NCBI RefSeq assembly: GCF_041200145.1
Contig: NZ_CP165734.1
Coordinates: forward strand, 6,987,001-7,051,000
Origin: Bradyrhizobium sp. LLZ17
Lineage (GTDB): Bacteria; Pseudomonadota; Alphaproteobacteria; Rhizobiales; Xanthobacteraceae
Direction of reading: 5' to 3'
Length of the DNA: 64,000 nucleotides
Shown here: piece by piece, positions 26,905 through 36,717 of the stretch
How the letters are laid out: each line of letters opens with the position of its first letter
Numbering within the stretch: the stretch's first letter is position 1
The notes under the pieces: generated by a model
The model's input: only the letters and a program-made list of their open reading frames with translations
What the model was told of the DNA's origin: nothing
Databases searched by the model: none
Made by a program: the position numbers and the translations under genes

Positions 26905-28368
26905 ATGCGGTCCCTGCTTGCGCTCGTTGCGGCTTCCGTCGTGCTCTGCTGCGCCGATGTGGCCGCGGCTCAGGCGGTCGGCCAGTTTCCGTTCGCCTTG
27001 ACGCGGGAAGGCCAGATGCTCGGCGCCGTCGAAGGCGAGGTGGCCTCCTTCAGAGGGCTTGCCTATGCGGCGCCGCCGGTCGGCGCGCTGCGCTGGCGTC
27101 CGCCGCAGCCGATGCCCGAAAGCTCGGAGATGCGCACCGTCTACGACTACGGTGCGCCGTGCCTGCAACCGTCGCTGCCGGGCGCGAGCGAGGACTGCCT
27201 GACGCTCAACGTGTTTCGTCCGTTCGGGGTCGACGGCCCGTTGCCGGTGATGGTGTTCGTTCACGGCGGTGGTTTTGTGACCGGCACCGCGAACGATCTG
27301 CTGTTCGACGGCGCAAAGCTGGCGCAGGCCGGCGTCATCGTGGTGACCGTGAATTATCGTCTCGGCGCGTTCGGCTGGCTCACTGAGCCCGCGCTGCCGG
27401 AGGGCGCCTCCGGCAATTACGGATTGATGGACCAGATCGCAGCGCTGCACTGGGTCCACGACAACATCGCGGCGTTCGGCGGCGATCCCAACAACGTCAC
27501 CCTGTTCGGGAACGGCGCCGGCGCGACATCGATCGCGCTGTTGATGCTGTGCGCGCAATCGCGCGATCTGTTTCAGAAAGCCATTCTGCAATCGGTGCCC
27601 GGCCGTGCGCGGCTGCACTCGCCGCAGGAGGCAGAAGCTGTGGGCCGCCAATTCGTGGCCGCGCTCGGGCAGGGGGCGGATTTACGCGCAGCCACGCTCG
27701 CACGGCTGCTTGCAGCTGAAAAGAAATTGCTGGAAAAATCGCCGCGCAGTTTTGCGCCGGCAATCGATGGACGCCTGGTGACCGAGGACGTCGCCGCGGG
27801 ATTTGCGGCGGGACATGAGAGCCGCATTCCCCTGATGATCGGCTCGAATGATGACGAGACGCGGTTTGGCGGCGAGCTTGAGATCAAGGAAGCGCTGTGG
27901 TCCATAGGCGACAGCATCGACGCGCTTCGCAAGCTTTATCCAGACGCTGCGACGCCTTCGGGCTTCGCGGCGCGTCTCTATACAGACAAGGTCTTCTCCG
28001 AGCCGGTGCGATTGCTGGCTCGCCTCCATGCGGCAACCGGCGCGCCGACCTTCCGCTATCGCTTTGGCTATGTGCCGGAAGCCCGGCGCAGAAATCCCGA
28101 CGAAGGGCACGGGCGGGAGCTGCAATTCGTCTTTGGTGTAGAAGGGGTGCCCGGTGCGGGGATCTTCTCGCGAAGAGATCGCGAGGTCGCCAGCCGCTTG
28201 CGCACCTATTGGATCAACTTCGCCAGGAGCGGCGATCCCAACGGCGCCGGTTTGCCGCATTGGGACGCCGCCGACCGCCTGCTGCTGATCACGAACGATC
28301 GCATCGCGAGCGGCGACGACCCCTGGTCGGAGCGTCTGGACCGGCTGGCGCGTGAGAGCAAAAACTGA
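26905..28368 (+). CDS. secreted type-B carboxylesterase homologue lacking the catalytic serine
   Basis: Exported protein of 487 residues with a signal peptide ending ADVAAAQA. It has the whole type-B frame: FRGLAYAAPPVGALRWRPP, signature SEDCLTLNV (95-103), oxyanion HGGGF (120-124), NYRLGAFGWL, GNYGLMDQIAALHWVHDNI and GGDPNNVTLFG. At the nucleophile elbow the expected GESAG is GNGAG (202-206): Gly204 (codon ggc, 27514-27516) replaces Ser. The acid (NDDETRF) and the catalytic-His region (GHGRELQFVFG) remain. Either the protein is a non-catalytic binding homologue, as known for neuroligin-like proteins, or it has another activity. Monocistronic. Confidence 0.85.
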   Translation: MRSLLALVAASVVLCCADVAAAQAVGQFPFALTREGQMLGAVEGEVASFRGLAYAAPPVGALRWRPPQPMPESSEMRTVYDYGAPCLQPSLPGASEDCLTLNVFRPFGVDGPLPVMVFVHGGGFVTGTANDLLFDGAKLAQAGVIVVTVNYRLGAFGWLTEPALPEGASGNYGLMDQIAALHWVHDNIAAFGGDPNNVTLFGNGAGATSIALLMLCAQSRDLFQKAILQSVPGRARLHSPQEAEAVGRQFVAALGQGADLRAATLARLLAAEKKLLEKSPRSFAPAIDGRLVTEDVAAGFAAGHESRIPLMIGSNDDETRFGGELEIKEALWSIGDSIDALRKLYPDAATPSGFAARLYTDKVFSEPVRLLARLHAATGAPTFRYRFGYVPEARRRNPDEGHGRELQFVFGVEGVPGAGIFSRRDREVASRLRTYWINFARSGDPNGAGLPHWDAADRLLLITNDRIASGDDPWSERLDRLARESKN

Positions 28369-28375
28369 GTTGGAG

Positions 28376-28555
28376 TTACGCCGCGAGTTCGACGCGGGGC
28401 GCCGGTGTCAGCCGGTCTTCCTCCAGATAGTCCATCGCGCCGTCCTTCTCGACGGCGTAGAACTGCTGGCCTTCCCTGGATTTGAAGGCGGCGCGAACGA
28501 CGCCGCGGCGGCCCTTGTCACTGTTGACGACGTCCCCCAGCGCAAACTTCTTCAT
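28376..28555 (-). CDS. small hypothetical protein, 59 residues
   Basis: ATG 28555 (MKKFALGDVVNSDKGRRGVVRAAFKSREGQQFYAVEKDGAMDYLEEDRLTP). It has a short SH3-like or KOW-like beta pattern: GDVV, GVVRAAF, QQFYAVE, LEEDRL. Such proteins are usual in Bradyrhizobium as uncharacterised small proteins. It converges with the esterase gene, whose stop is only 8 bases away. Function unknown. Confidence 0.65.
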   Translation of the reverse strand: MKKFALGDVVNSDKGRRGVVRAAFKSREGQQFYAVEKDGAMDYLEEDRLTPAPRVELAA

Positions 28556-28714
28556 CTCACGTCTCACTTGCCTTCTGGCCGATTCCTGTGGCCACAGCTG
28601 GATTGTGAGAGGCAAATCGTTAACGCCTTGCTAACCATCACGGTTTCCCTATGCTCATCTCATATGGCGCGGCTGTTGCGCGCGCATTGCTGCGAAACAG
28701 GCGAGCCGACATCC

Positions 28715-29512
28715 ATGACGCGATTACCGACCTTCTTCCTCTCCCACGGCGGCGGCCCGTGGCCCTTCATGGAGGACCGCCGCATGCAATACGCCAAGAC
28801 TGCCGCGGAATTCGCCCGGCTGCCGCAGCTTCTGCCGGCGCAGCCGAAGGCGGTGCTCGTCATCACCGGTCACTGGGAGGCCGAGGCATTCACGGTGTCG
28901 AGCTCGGCGCATCCGCCCATGGTGTATGACTATTACGGTTTCCCCGAGCACACCTATCATCTCAAATACCCCGCGCCGGGCAAGCCCGAACTGGCCGCAG
29001 AGGTGAAGGCACTCCTCACGCGCGCGGGGCTCGATTGCCGGGAGGATGCCAATCAGGGTTTTGATCACGGCACCTTCGTGCCGCTCGGCTTGATGTATCC
29101 AAACGCCGATATGCCGATCGTGCTGTTGTCGCTGAAGTCGAGTTACGATGCGGCCGAACACGTCAAGGTCGGGCAGGCGATCGCCTCGTTGCGCGACGAG
29201 GGCATTTTGATCGTCGGCAGCGGGCTCACCTATCACAACATGCGCGGCTTCGGACGCGCCGAGTCCAAGCCGGTCTCCTATGATTTCGAAGCCTATCTGA
29301 ACGATGCCATCAGTGCGCCGGATGCGGCGCGCCGCAACGCGATGCTGGTCGGCTGGCAGAACGCACCGACTGCGCGCCTCGCCCATCCCCGCGAAGATCA
29401 CCTGCTGCCGCTGATGGTGGCGGCCGGTGCGGCCGGCAGCGACGTCGGCCGGCGCGTCTTCGTCGACGAGGTCGCGAATGTGGCCATGGCGTCGTATGTG
29501 TTTGGCGGCTGA
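28715..29512 (+). CDS. 4,5-DOPA-dioxygenase-like extradiol dioxygenase (LigB/YgiD family)
   Basis: Cytoplasmic metal-dependent ring-cleaving enzyme of 265 residues, the family's usual length. ATG 28715 begins MTRLPTFFLSHGGGPW; His11 of SHGGG, His of ITGHWE (about residue 53) and His of GFDHGTFVPLGLMYP (about 117) are the expected metal or catalytic residues. HNMRGF near the C-terminal half is also typical. Family members open catechol rings of DOPA-like compounds; the real substrate in bacteria is mostly unknown. It stands alone. Confidence 0.9.
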   Translation: MTRLPTFFLSHGGGPWPFMEDRRMQYAKTAAEFARLPQLLPAQPKAVLVITGHWEAEAFTVSSSAHPPMVYDYYGFPEHTYHLKYPAPGKPELAAEVKALLTRAGLDCREDANQGFDHGTFVPLGLMYPNADMPIVLLSLKSSYDAAEHVKVGQAIASLRDEGILIVGSGLTYHNMRGFGRAESKPVSYDFEAYLNDAISAPDAARRNAMLVGWQNAPTARLAHPREDHLLPLMVAAGAAGSDVGRRVFVDEVANVAMASYVFGG

Positions 29513-29524
29513 TTCTGGCCGTCC

Positions 29525-29764
29525 CTAGATTTTATGCTGAGCCATTATTTTGTAATCCCCCGGAACGCACTTGTAATGCTGAATATGCCAGCTTTCAGAA
29601 CGGTAGACGGGATGATCTTCCTTCCATTTGGCTAAGCCAGCTTGACCTCCGATGGCGCAGCTCTGAAACGTCACCGCGCTGTCTAGTGCCGAGCTGGTGA
29701 CGATTTCTTCGATGCAAGCGGTGGATGACAAATGGCAAAGCACAGCGACAACTGTCACAAACAT
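29525..29764 (-). CDS. hypothetical secreted protein, about 79 residues
   Basis: I prefer ATG 29764 (MFVTVVAVLCHLSSTACIEEIVTSS); the frame is open to 29818. Four Cys residues, a short hydrophobic N-terminus and the pattern CAIGGQAGLAKWKEDHPVYRSESWHIQHYKCVPG suggest a small exported, disulfide-bonded protein. Base composition is more AT-rich than the neighbours. Function unknown. Confidence 0.6.
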   Translation of the reverse strand: MFVTVVAVLCHLSSTACIEEIVTSSALDSAVTFQSCAIGGQAGLAKWKEDHPVYRSESWHIQHYKCVPGDYKIMAQHKI

Positions 29765-29960
29765 CTGGCCCTCAAATTGATTTCGAAAAATAAGCGGTAA
29801 AAAGTATTCAGCCTTCATACCAGAATGGTTGCTGCTCGAAAAGCATCACCACTCGCCGGCGCAAAGAATACCGTGCGTCCCCTGTTACCACCGGGCCCTT
29901 AAAGCATCCTGGGCCGGCTCAGGTTTCTATGCCCGCTCTATCGCGTGGATAGGATGGCGG

Positions 29961-31397
29961 TCACGCCGTGCGGCGGGAGGCGATCAGGTCGCGATACAGC
30001 GTGGCGTACTCGCCCGCCCGGTTGCGCCAGGAGACGTCGGTCGAGAGGCCGGCCAGCTGCAATTTTCGCCAAGCCGGCTTGTCATGGAAGGCGAAGCTCG
30101 CACGTCCGAGCGCTGCCGAGAGGTTTTTGGATGTGACCGGTCCGAACGTGAAGCCCGTCGCCGCGTCGCTGACGGTGTCCGCAAGACCGCCGACGCGCGA
30201 CACGATCGGCACGGCGCCATAACGCAGCGCGCAGAGCTGGGTCAGGCCGCACGGCTCGAACCGCGACGGCACCACGAGCGCATCGGAGCCGGCCTGGATC
30301 AGATGGGCGAGCGCTTCGTCATAGCCGATCACGGCCGCGATCCGGCCCTGATGCCCGCGTGCGGTCGCCTGATAACGATCCTGTAGCTCGGCATCGCCGC
30401 TGCCGAGCAGTGCCAATTGCATTCCATCGGTCAGGATGGTGGGCATCGCCTCGAGCAGGAGATCGAGCCCCTTCTGCCACGACAGCCGGCTGATGACGCC
30501 GAGCAGCAGCGCATCCGGCCGCGGATCGAGGCCGAGCCGCTGTTGCAGCGCTGCCTTGTTGGCCGACCGAAACGACAGCTCTTCGGCGCTGAAGCGATAG
30601 GCGATGTGCGGATCGGTGTGCGGATTCCAGACCGAAACGTCGATGCCATTGAGGATGCCGCTCAGCACGCCGGCGCGCTCGCGCAACAGGCCGCCCAGTC
30701 CCATGCCGCCTTCGTCGCTCTGGATCTCCTGCGCATAGGTCGGCGACACCGTGGTGATGCGATCGGCGAGTTGCAGCCCGGCTTTGAGAAAGCTGATGCC
30801 GCCGAAATATTCGAGGCCATGGACGTCGAACGACGCCTGCGGGGGCAGGCCGATCGCACCGGCCAGCTCGCGCGAAAACTTGCCCTGATAGGCCATGTTG
30901 TGAATGGTCATCACGGTGCCGGGCCGCGGGCGGTTGTCGTAGTGCAGATAGGCCGGCGCGAGCCCGGCCTGCCAGTCATGGGCATGCACGATGTCGGGCA
31001 CGAACGCGGGAACGAGGCCGTGGCCGATGTCGGCGGCGATGCGCGACAGCGCAGCGAAGCGCACGCCATTGTCGGGCCAGTCGAGGCCCTCGGCCGTGAC
31101 ATAGGGATTGCCGGGCCGCGCATAGAGATGCGGCACGTCCAGAACCAGCAGATCGAGCCCGTCGCGCGAGCCTGCGAGCAGGCGGCCCGGACCGCCGAAA
31201 TAGTCCGGCCAGCGCCGGATTTCCTCGGCGCCCGCGAGCTGCCGCATCACGTCGGGATAGCCCGGCATCAGCGTGCGCACCTCGACGCCATGGGCCTTCA
31301 ACGCGATCGGCAGCGCACCGGCGACATCCGCGAGGCCGCCGGTCTTGAGGATGGGATAGACTTCAGATGCGACCGCGAGGACGCGAACAGGCGTCAT
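29961..31397 (-). CDS. glgA: glycogen synthase
   Basis: Cytoplasmic GT5 glycosyltransferase of 478 residues that adds glucose from ADP-glucose to alpha-1,4-glucan. The ADP-glucose site [13 protein letters not shown] is at about residues 18-30; [18 protein letters not shown] and the C-terminal [33 protein letters not shown] are all present. The length is normal. Its ATG overlaps the glgC stop (ATGA), so the pair is translationally coupled and supplies both substrate and polymerising enzyme. Confidence 0.96.
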   Translation of the reverse strand: MTPVRVLAVASEVYPILKTGGLADVAGALPIALKAHGVEVRTLMPGYPDVMRQLAGAEEIRRWPDYFGGPGRLLAGSRDGLDLLVLDVPHLYARPGNPYVTAEGLDWPDNGVRFAALSRIAADIGHGLVPAFVPDIVHAHDWQAGLAPAYLHYDNRPRPGTVMTIHNMAYQGKFSRELAGAIGLPPQASFDVHGLEYFGGISFLKAGLQLADRITTVSPTYAQEIQSDEGGMGLGGLLRERAGVLSGILNGIDVSVWNPHTDPHIAYRFSAEELSFRSANKAALQQRLGLDPRPDALLLGVISRLSWQKGLDLLLEAMPTILTDGMQLALLGSGDAELQDRYQATARGHQGRIAAVIGYDEALAHLIQAGSDALVVPSRFEPCGLTQLCALRYGAVPIVSRVGGLADTVSDAATGFTFGPVTSKNLSAALGRASFAFHDKPAWRKLQLAGLSTDVSWRNRAGEYATLYRDLIASRRTA

Positions 31398-32656
31398 GTA
31401 TTGAGCCTGTCGATCATCGGCTGGGTGACGAGGGAGATGCCCTGCTCGGTGGTGCGGAAGCGCTTTGCGTCGAATTCGGGATCGTCGCCGATGACGAGTC
31501 CCTCGGGAATCTCCACGCCGCGATCAATCACGACGTTCTTCAGCCGCGCGCCACGGCCGACATTGACGTAAGGCATGATCACGGCGTTCTCGACATTGGC
31601 GTAGGAGTTGATGCGTACGCCGGTGAACAGCAGCGAGCGGCGCAGCGACGCGCCCGAGATGATGCAGCCGCCGGAGACCAACGAGCTCACCGCCTGGCCG
31701 CGCCGGCTTTCCTCATCATGGACGAATTTCGCCGGCGGCGTGATCTCCGAATAGGACCAGATCGGCCACGCCCGGTCGAACAGGTCGAGCTCGGGCACCA
31801 CGTCGGTCAGGTCGATGTTGGCGGCCCAATAGGCATCGACGGTGCCGACGTCGCGCCAATAGGCGCGCGGGTCGTTGCCGGTTCGCACGCAGGAGCTGGA
31901 GTATTGATGCGCGATCGCGCGGCCATTCTTGACGATATAGGGAATGATATCCTTGCCGAAATCGTGGTTGGAGTTCGGATCCTCGGCATCACGCTTCAAC
32001 TCGTCGAACAGGAACTTCGCGTCGAATACGTAGATGCCCATGCTGGCGAGCGAGACGTCCGGCTTGCCCGGCATCGGCGGCGGATCGGCCGGCTTCTCCA
32101 GGAACGACTTGATCCAGCCGTTCTCGTCGATATGCATGATGCCGAAGCCGGACGATTCAGCTCGCGGCATTTCGAGGCAGCCGACGGTGACGTCGGCGCC
32201 GCTGTCGACGTGCTGGCGCAGCATCACCTCGTAGTCCATCTTGTAGATGTGGTCGCCCGCGAGCACGACGATGAACCGGCAGGCGTGCGGCTCGACGATG
32301 TCGATGTTCTGGTAGACCGCGTCGGCCGTGCCGACATACCACATCGACTCCGAGACGCGCTGGCTGGCCGGAAGAATGTCAAAGCTTTCGTTGCGCTCGG
32401 GGCGGAAGAAGTTCCAGCCCATCTGCAAATGCCGGATCAGGCTGTGCGCCTTGTACTGGGTGGCGACCGCGATGCGGCGGATGCCGGAGTTCACCGCGTT
32501 CGACAGCGCGAAATCGATGATGCGGGATTTGCCGCCGAAGTACACCGCGGGCTTGGCGCGCCGGTCGGTCAGCTCCAGGAGCCGGCTGCCGCGTCCGCCG
32601 GCCAGGACAAACGCCAGCGCTTGACGGGCAAGCGGCTCAGGTCTCGCGGCACTCAT
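31394..32656 (-). CDS. glgC: glucose-1-phosphate adenylyltransferase
   Basis: Cytoplasmic enzyme of 420 residues that makes ADP-glucose from glucose-1-phosphate and ATP, the regulated step of glycogen synthesis. I chose the ATG at 32656, which follows a strong ribosome site (gggagg); an upstream start at 32686 lacks one. Visible motifs: [24 protein letters not shown] near residue 20, [36 protein letters not shown] and the C-terminal left-handed beta helix ([21 protein letters not shown]). First gene of the glgC-glgA operon. Confidence 0.96.
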   Translation of the reverse strand: MSAARPEPLARQALAFVLAGGRGSRLLELTDRRAKPAVYFGGKSRIIDFALSNAVNSGIRRIAVATQYKAHSLIRHLQMGWNFFRPERNESFDILPASQRVSESMWYVGTADAVYQNIDIVEPHACRFIVVLAGDHIYKMDYEVMLRQHVDSGADVTVGCLEMPRAESSGFGIMHIDENGWIKSFLEKPADPPPMPGKPDVSLASMGIYVFDAKFLFDELKRDAEDPNSNHDFGKDIIPYIVKNGRAIAHQYSSSCVRTGNDPRAYWRDVGTVDAYWAANIDLTDVVPELDLFDRAWPIWSYSEITPPAKFVHDEESRRGQAVSSLVSGGCIISGASLRRSLLFTGVRINSYANVENAVIMPYVNVGRGARLKNVVIDRGVEIPEGLVIGDDPEFDAKRFRTTEQGISLVTQPMIDRLNT

Positions 32657-32934
32657 GTCATCCTCCCACATTCCATCGCACGCCAAGGCCTTTGCGAGAA
32701 GCCTCTCGGCCGCGCACTCTTGGAACCGATACTAACGGTACGAACACTAAATCGGGAAGGTGCTTATTGGTTGCGAACGCGCGGGAAGCTTAATGCTTTG
32801 CCGCGGTCGTGGACGGGCGGAAGCGCGCAGGGTCCGGGCGCGGGGCCGGATCAGAATTGAGGCAGATGCGGGCCGTCTTGTGCGGTGCACCATCTTCCGC
32901 TGTCTCCTGCGGACATTGGTGAGCGCGCCGTTGG
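32657..32934. other. intergenic region upstream of glgC
   Basis: With 32935-33148 this forms a 492-base gap. The ribosome site of glgC is at its left end. I see no gene or clear promoter; the rest holds a possible tiny ORF and a repeat, listed separately. Confidence 0.4.
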
Positions 32935-33033
32935 TCAAAGCGAAAACCACACGATCAGGCTCATGCAGGCGAAATGCGCGAGCACGATCGCGGCGAGATG
33001 CAGCGGGCCGGCTGTGAGGCGAAGCCATCGCAT
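32935..33033 (-). CDS. possible 32-residue hydrophobic peptide
   Basis: ATG at 33033 reads MRWLRLTAGPLHLAAIVLAHFACMSLIVWFSL, a single membrane-spanning segment with a basic N-terminus. A G-rich sequence precedes the start. It could be a small membrane protein, but nothing besides composition supports it. Confidence 0.28.
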   Translation of the reverse strand: MRWLRLTAGPLHLAAIVLAHFACMSLIVWFSL

Positions 33034-33047
33034 CTCGCCGCCCCCGC

Positions 33048-33149
33048 CTAGAGCCGTATCCGTTCCGATGAATCGGAACGGGGCTCTAGATTCCTGTTTT
33101 GCCGCGTTTTCTTCACGCGAACCGGTATCCACTTCGCTCGAAAACGCGC
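33048..33149. repeat. intergenic repeat: ctagagcc dyad plus acgcgaaccggtatccacttcgctcgaaaacgc-type tail
   Basis: An imperfect dyad from ctagagcc (33048) through ccgttccgat-gaat-cggaacgg to ggctctag (33089), followed by the conserved-looking stretch cgaaccggtatccacttcgc. I recall very similar elements scattered through Bradyrhizobium genomes. It ends against the stop codon of the sulfonate-binding protein gene and may act as its transcription end. Confidence 0.6.
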
Positions 33150-34129
33150 TAGTTCGATCCGGCGGCCGCGGCGGTGAAGCTGCGGTCGACGGCCTGGCTC
33201 ACGTCGAGCTTCTTCGGCAGGATGCCGTAGCGCGTCGAGCGGTCGGACGCCTCCTGCACGTCCTTTACCACGTTCTCATCGATCGGAATCGGGCTGGTGC
33301 GCTGCGCCGTGTAGGCCGAGAGCAGCACGTCCTCCGGCAGCTTGGTCAGCTCGGCCGTGTTCCTTGCGTATTCGCCGAGGTGATCCAGCGACCACAGCCG
33401 TGCCTTGTTGAGGCGCTGCACCAGGTCCTGCACCGCCGCGCGCTTGGTGGCGATGGCGTTGTCGGAGGCGACGATGAAGGTGATGGTCGGCGTCAGGCCT
33501 TCGCCGTCGGCGATCACGCGGGCCTTGTCCTTCAGCGTTGCAAACGAGACGTAGGGCTCCCACACCGCCCATGCATCGATCGAGCCGGCGACCAGTGCGA
33601 TCTTGGCATCGACCGGGCCGAGCGGCGCGAAGGTCGCATCCTCCAGCTTGATCTGCGCTTTCTCCAGCGTCGCATCGATCAGGAACTGGCCCCAGCCCCC
33701 GCGTGTGCCGGCGAGGCGTTTTCCCTTGAGGTCGGCGGCCGATTTGATCGGCGAATCCTGGCGTACCAGGATCGCCTGCGTCTTCGCATCCGAGCGGGTG
33801 CCGCCGATCGCCTTGATCGGCGCACCGGCCGCGTAGACCGACAGGAACGAGAGATCGCCGGTATAGCCGACGTCGAGCGCACCGGCATTGAGCGCCTCCA
33901 GAATCGGGGCGGCCGCGGGGAATTCCGACCATTCGATTTTGTAGGGCAGGTCCTTGGCGTAGCCGGAGATTTCGAGCAGCGAACGGTTGCCGCCCTTCTG
34001 GTCGCCGACGCGCAGCACGACGGTGTCGGCCGCGAACGAAGCGGCCGCCGTCGACAAGGTCACGGCCGCCGCGAACAGCGAGGCCGCGAGTCGGCGCGTG
34101 ATGGAATGATCGTGGGAGTTGATGCTCAT
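33149..34129 (-). CDS. aliphatic sulfonate-type ABC transporter substrate-binding protein
   Basis: Periplasmic binding protein of 326 residues. ATG 34129 starts a signal peptide ending AAASFAADT at about residue 34. SsuA-like features: VLRVGDQKGGNRSLLEISG, PYKIEWSEFPAAAPILEALNAGALDVGYTGD, LKGKRLAGTRGGWGQFLIDATLEKA, VDAKIALVAGSIDAWAVWEPYVS. It is closely similar to the binding protein at 39795 (same IEWxEFPAAAPxLEAL and DAWxxWEPYVS blocks). It is transcribed away from the transporter operon at 34620, from a shared 490-base intergenic region. Confidence 0.9.
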   Translation of the reverse strand: MSINSHDHSITRRLAASLFAAAVTLSTAAASFAADTVVLRVGDQKGGNRSLLEISGYAKDLPYKIEWSEFPAAAPILEALNAGALDVGYTGDLSFLSVYAAGAPIKAIGGTRSDAKTQAILVRQDSPIKSAADLKGKRLAGTRGGWGQFLIDATLEKAQIKLEDATFAPLGPVDAKIALVAGSIDAWAVWEPYVSFATLKDKARVIADGEGLTPTITFIVASDNAIATKRAAVQDLVQRLNKARLWSLDHLGEYARNTAELTKLPEDVLLSAYTAQRTSPIPIDENVVKDVQEASDRSTRYGILPKKLDVSQAVDRSFTAAAAGSN

Positions 34130-34619
34130 ATGCTCTGTCTTGTTGTCTTGCTCACGACGCGTGAGCGAGCGATGCAGCTGGATCATCAAGTCTATGAGCG
34201 CGCGTGGTGCAGTCAATGAAATGGCCGACCGTATTGCGCGCACGCCAGACAAGGACGTTTCAACGAATGGCCGCTTTCGAGAACGTGCCGTGCACGCGCG
34301 CGAAACTGCATCAAAACAACGCAGGTGAAAACATGGAGGTGACGGAGTCGTGATTGTGACAGCGAGCCACAATGGCCGCGAAAATCGTTTCGTCGTTCCC
34401 GCGGGTGCCGATGGAGAGAATGACTTCACCGCGCGTTACATTCGAAATTCCATTTCATTGACGATGCGGCGGGCGCGCCGCATGATTTGCCCATGCATCA
34501 ACGCGGCGTGTGAAGCGCCGATGCAAAGATTCTCTCTCGACGCAGCTCCGCACGGAACATGCGCAACGCGTACCGTTGCGCAGGCGGAGGAGCCGTACCA
34601 GCGCAGGAGCTACAGCCCG
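34130..34619. promoter_or_regulatory. divergent regulatory region of the organosulfur locus
   Basis: A 490-base gap between two divergent binding-protein genes. A 7-base dyad gctcacg-acg-cgtgagc lies at 34151-34167, 22 bases in front of the leftward start codon, and could be an operator or leader hairpin. The ribosome site aggag (34602-34606) serves the rightward gene. I see no further gene; longer frames here are open upstream extensions of the two binding-protein genes. Confidence 0.45.
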
Positions 34620-35720
34620 ATGACCAACGAGACCAGACGCGGCGGATCGACCCTCGACCGCCGTCACTTGCTCCGGGCGGGCCTCGCGGCAGCTTTTGCC
34701 GCGCCGCTCGGGACTCTTGGCGCGCAGGCCTTCGCGCCGCGCGCGCCAGCGTCTGGCATCGATCTCTCGGAATCTCCGCTGTGCCGGACGGCGTCCGAGG
34801 CCCCCGCGCTCACCGGCGCGCCGCGCAAGCTGAAGCTGTCGTGGAATGCCGGCGCGGTCTGCCTCGCGCCATTGCCGGTCGCCATTGAGCAGGGCTTCTT
34901 CCAGAAGCAGAATCTCGACGTCGAACTCGTCAATTATTCCGGCTCGACCGACCAGTTGCTAGAGGCGATCGCGACCGGAAAGAGCGATGCCGGTCTCGGC
35001 ATGGCGCTGCGCTGGCTGAAGCCGCTGGAGCAGGGCTTTGACGTCAAGATCGCTGCCGGCACCCATGGCGGCTGCATGCGCGTGCTCAGCCACGCCGATT
35101 CCGGCGTGAGCAAGCTCGCCGATCTCAAGGGCAAGATCGTCGCCGTCGGCGATCTCGCCGGTCCGGACAAGAACTTCTTCTCGATCCAGCTCGCCAAGCT
35201 CGGCATCGATCCGAACAAAGACGTCGACTGGCGCGCCTATCCCGGCAACCTGCTCAACGTTGCCGTGGAAAAGGGCGAGGTGCAGGCCTTCCTGTCCTCC
35301 GACCCGCTGGCCTATCTCTGGCTAAAGGACAGCCGATACAAGGAAGTGGCTTCCAATCTCGACGGCGATTACCGCGACAAGAGCTGCTGCATCGTGGGCC
35401 TCCGGGGCAGCCTCGTACGCGAAGAGCCGCAGGTCGCGCGCGCCATCACGCAGGCGTTGCTCGACGCCGCGATGTTCACTTCGCAGAACCCGACCGTGGC
35501 GGCAAAGTCGTTCCAGCCCTATGCACCGAAGGCGGCGTCGCTCGCCGATATCGAGGGCATGGTGCGCTACCACACCCATCATCACCATCCCACAGGCGAG
35601 GTGCTCAAGCGCGAGCTCAAGGCCTATGCCGACGATTTGAAGAGCGTGCAGGTCTTCAAGCAGAGCACCGATACCGCCAAATTCGCGGAGCGTATCTATG
35701 TCGACGTATTCGCTGTCTGA
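34620..35720 (+). CDS. ABC transporter substrate-binding protein with twin-arginine leader (NMT1/SsuA type)
   Basis: Binding protein of 366 residues. The N-terminus has RRHLLRAGLAAAFAAPLGTLGAQAFA, a twin-arginine signal, so it may be exported folded. The mature part is of the NitT/TauT class: LKLSWNAGAVCLAPLPVAIEQGFFQKQNLDVELVNYSGSTDQLLEAIATGKSDAGL, DLKGKIVAVGDLAGPDKNFFS. A His run (YHTHHHHPTGE) near residue 320 could bind a metal. It overlaps the permease gene by 23 bases, making it the cognate binding protein of the importer that follows. Confidence 0.88.
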   Translation: MTNETRRGGSTLDRRHLLRAGLAAAFAAPLGTLGAQAFAPRAPASGIDLSESPLCRTASEAPALTGAPRKLKLSWNAGAVCLAPLPVAIEQGFFQKQNLDVELVNYSGSTDQLLEAIATGKSDAGLGMALRWLKPLEQGFDVKIAAGTHGGCMRVLSHADSGVSKLADLKGKIVAVGDLAGPDKNFFSIQLAKLGIDPNKDVDWRAYPGNLLNVAVEKGEVQAFLSSDPLAYLWLKDSRYKEVASNLDGDYRDKSCCIVGLRGSLVREEPQVARAITQALLDAAMFTSQNPTVAAKSFQPYAPKAASLADIEGMVRYHTHHHHPTGEVLKRELKAYADDLKSVQVFKQSTDTAKFAERIYVDVFAV

Positions 35721-36717
35721 CGGGCTTGCCTCGGGCGCGCCGCGCCTGGCGCGCGCGCCGCTGGTTGCGTGGGTGCGGGAATCCGGTGTCGGCGGTCTTG
35801 CCAGCGTCGCCTGGATCGCCTTCGGGCTGTCCTGCCTGTTATGGGAAGACGTCGGGGACTGGTCGCGCACGCATTCGCTCGGCATCGCGGCCTTCATCGT
35901 TGCCGCGGTCGCGCTGTTCGGAACTGTCGGCGCAGACTATCTGGGATCGGCCGGCCGCGGCTTGCGCCAACGCGCGCCGTGGCTGATTGCGCTTGGTGCC
36001 TTCCTGACGCTGTGGGAGCTCGTGACCGCCAAATTCGCCTGGCTGCCGCTGCCGTTCTTTCCACCGCCGCAATCGATCGTCGAAGTCTATACCGATGATC
36101 TGCCAAAGCTGCTCGACAGCGTCTTTGCCTCGGTCAAGCTCCAGCTCGGCGGCTATCTGATTGGCGCCTGCGTCGGCTTCCTCACCGGCGTCTCGATCGG
36201 CTGGTCGCGCGCGGTGGGCTATTGGGTACATCCGGTGCTGCGCTTCATCGGCCCGCTGCCGGCGACCGCCTGGTTGCCGATCGCCTTCTTCACCTTCCCC
36301 TCGAGCTGGAGCGCCTCGACCTTCCTGATCGCACTTGCAACCGGGTTTCCGGTCGCCGTGCTGACGTGGTCGGGCGTGGCGAGCGTCAGCAGCGCCTATT
36401 ACGACGTCGCGCGCACCCTGGGCGCCAAGCCGTCCTTCCTGGTGCTGAAGGTCGCGATCCCGGCCGCGCTTCCGCACGTCTTCGTCGGCCTGTTCATGGG
36501 GCTCGGCTCGTCGTTCGCCGTGCTCGTCATCGCCGAGATGATCGGCGTCAAGGCCGGGCTCGGCTGGTACCTGCAATGGGCGCAGGGCTGGGCCGCCTAC
36601 GCCAACATGTATGCGGCGCTGATCGTGATGTCGCTGCTCTGCTCCGGCGCAATCACGCTGCTGTTTGCGATCCGCGATCGCCTGCTGGTCTGGCAGAAGG
36701 GGACGGTGAAATGGTAG
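35698..36717 (+). CDS. NitT/TauT-family ABC transporter permease, extended N-terminus
   Basis: Inner-membrane permease of 339 residues, about 80 longer than SsuC. The extra N-terminal part holds two additional hydrophobic segments (about 32-50 and 60-80) before the standard six. The coupling loop is YYDVARTLGAKPSFLVLKVAIPAALPHVFVGLFMGLGSSFAVLVIAEMIG, a clear match to the family. The start lies within the binding-protein gene and the stop within the start of the ATPase gene, so the three are translationally coupled. Confidence 0.92.
   Translation: MSTYSLSDGLASGAPRLARAPLVAWVRESGVGGLASVAWIAFGLSCLLWEDVGDWSRTHSLGIAAFIVAAVALFGTVGADYLGSAGRGLRQRAPWLIALGAFLTLWELVTAKFAWLPLPFFPPPQSIVEVYTDDLPKLLDSVFASVKLQLGGYLIGACVGFLTGVSIGWSRAVGYWVHPVLRFIGPLPATAWLPIAFFTFPSSWSASTFLIALATGFPVAVLTWSGVASVSSAYYDVARTLGAKPSFLVLKVAIPAALPHVFVGLFMGLGSSFAVLVIAEMIGVKAGLGWYLQWAQGWAAYANMYAALIVMSLLCSGAITLLFAIRDRLLVWQKGTVKW

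Noticed and set aside
28352..28714. An N-terminal extension of the DOPA-dioxygenase-like protein
   Set aside because: The family starts at the SHGGG segment, and the extension is antisense to the 59-residue gene at 28376-28555 with no family similarity.
34151..34167. The gctcacg-acg-cgtgagc dyad as a riboswitch
   Set aside because: Only a 7-base dyad with no surrounding conserved structure; listed as part of the regulatory region instead.
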